Source: Natronohydrobacter sp.
GTDB taxonomy: Bacteria; Pseudomonadota; Alphaproteobacteria; Rhodobacterales; Rhodobacteraceae
NCBI GenBank assembly: GCA_007117255.1
Contig: SKGU01000154.1
Location: forward strand, 1-12,911
Direction: 5' to 3'
DNA length: 12,911 bases
The notes beneath the pieces are model-generated. The model saw only the letters and a program-made list of their open reading frames with translations. It had not been told where the DNA came from and ran no database searches. Shown here in pieces: positions 12,394-12,911 of this stretch. The first letter of the stretch is position 1. Each line of letters begins with the position of its first letter. A program made the translations under genes and the position numbers.

Positions 12394-12911
12394 TCAATCC
12401 TGTGCCCCACTGAAAGCGAACCAAGGCTCAGGGTCAATGGGGTTTCCGGCTTCTCGTAGTTCAAGATAGAGTGTCTGACTGCGGGTTCCAGTCGTGCCCT
12501 GCCCCGATTGTGCGGCTGGCATGCTGCCGAGAGGCGCACCACTGGGCAGGATTTCACCTGTGCTGACCAGCAGTTCGCCAAGCCCCGCCAGAACGATCAG
12601 AACAGCCTCGGCCGGTTCCAGAATGACCACTTGCCCTTGCCCCGCCAAAGGCCCGGCATAGCGCACGGTTGCCGACCATGGCGCGGTCACAAGCGCGTCG
12701 GGCGCGGTGGCGAGCACCAGACCCTGACGCACAATCCCTGCCGCATCGGGCCGGTTGAACCCATGCAGAAGCGTCGCGCGCACCGGAAGCGGCAGGCTGC
12801 CACGCGCAGACGCGAAGGTCAGCGCGGGCTGGTTGTCGCCTGCGTTCGGATCCTGCTGCAAGTCGCGCGCAAAATCATCGAGCGTGGCGGCATTGATCGC
12901 CAGAACTTGAA
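12394..12911 (-). CDS. EnvC-like murein hydrolase activator, C-terminal part (partial)
   Basis: The frame is open to the window edge, so the N-terminus (normally a signal peptide and long coiled coil) lies outside. About 172 residues are visible, beginning QVLAINAATLDDFARDLQ. They carry an M23/LytM-type beta domain: LPLPVRATLLHGFN, TAPWSATVRYAG, GQVVILEPAEAVLIVLAGLGEL, PSGAPLG, and the final LYLELREAGNPIDPEPWF. The H-x-x-x-D and H-x-H zinc ligands of active LytM peptidases are absent. That is expected of EnvC/NlpD-type proteins, which activate N-acetylmuramoyl-L-alanine amidases rather than cutting peptidoglycan themselves. The stop is 55 bases before the ctpA start, so both are probably in one operon. 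Confidence is high for the family and lower for the exact partner. Confidence 0.88.
   Translation of the reverse strand, partial: QVLAINAATLDDFARDLQQDPNAGDNQPALTFASARGSLPLPVRATLLHGFNRPDAAGIVRQGLVLATAPDALVTAPWSATVRYAGPLAGQGQVVILEPAEAVLIVLAGLGELLVSTGEILPSGAPLGSMPAAQSGQGTTGTRSQTLYLELREAGNPIDPEPWFAFSGAQD

Noticed and set aside
1..12911. Defence system, toxin-antitoxin pair, phage or insertion sequence
   Set aside because: No transposase, integrase, restriction, CRISPR or toxin-like protein and no terminal repeats or target duplications were seen; the genes are mostly core functions.

Overview
The window looks like a chromosomal segment of an alphaproteobacterium, most likely Rhodobacteraceae. 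The evidence is high G+C coding sequence, the adjacent pair lysC-ptsP, an EnvC/CtpA/RppH cluster, and protein texture typical of that family. This taxonomic call is inference from recognised proteins; no search was run. I saw no tRNA, rRNA, CRISPR array, insertion sequence or phage gene. All genes appear intact except those cut by the two window edges.

Region 1 (1-3784). A short reading frame runs off the left edge on the minus strand, preceded by a strong ribosome binding site and a well-formed intrinsic terminator. Next comes an Lrp/AsnC-type regulator (244-705, minus). It diverges from a tightly overlapping three-gene operon (878-3784, plus). The operon encodes a PLP-dependent lyase of the diaminopropionate ammonia-lyase type, an M24 metallo-amidohydrolase/peptidase, and a two-cysteine Asp/Glu-racemase-like protein of the maleate isomerase/EutA type. 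The gene classes resemble the eutA-eutB-eutD part of hydroxyectoine/ectoine catabolic clusters, but the lyase is of another subtype and eutC and eutE are absent here. This is the best candidate in the window for an undescribed catabolic pathway, probably for an amide-containing or cyclic diamino-acid derivative.

Region 2 (3785-7770). A roughly 450-base spacer, which may hold a small two-helix membrane protein, leads into aspartate kinase (lysC) and ptsP, enzyme I of the nitrogen phosphotransferase system. They lie 30 bases apart and probably form one operon joining aspartate-family amino acid synthesis with nitrogen signalling. lysC has an in-frame internal ATG with a good Shine-Dalgarno sequence at the catalytic/regulatory domain boundary, so a separate regulatory subunit is possible.

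Region 3 (7791-9010). A GNAT acetyltransferase (minus) diverges from a flavin-reductase-like FMN protein (plus). A perfect 13-bp hairpin separates the latter from the next convergent gene.

Region 4 (9011-12911, all minus). In transcription order this reads: the C-terminal part of an EnvC-like degenerate LytM protein (cut by the right edge), the periplasmic carboxy-terminal protease ctpA, rppH (its ATG directly abuts the ctpA stop), then rlmN and a small GlsB/YeaQ-like membrane protein three bases after rlmN. EnvC and CtpA point to cell-wall hydrolysis and its proteolytic control. RppH and RlmN act on RNA.
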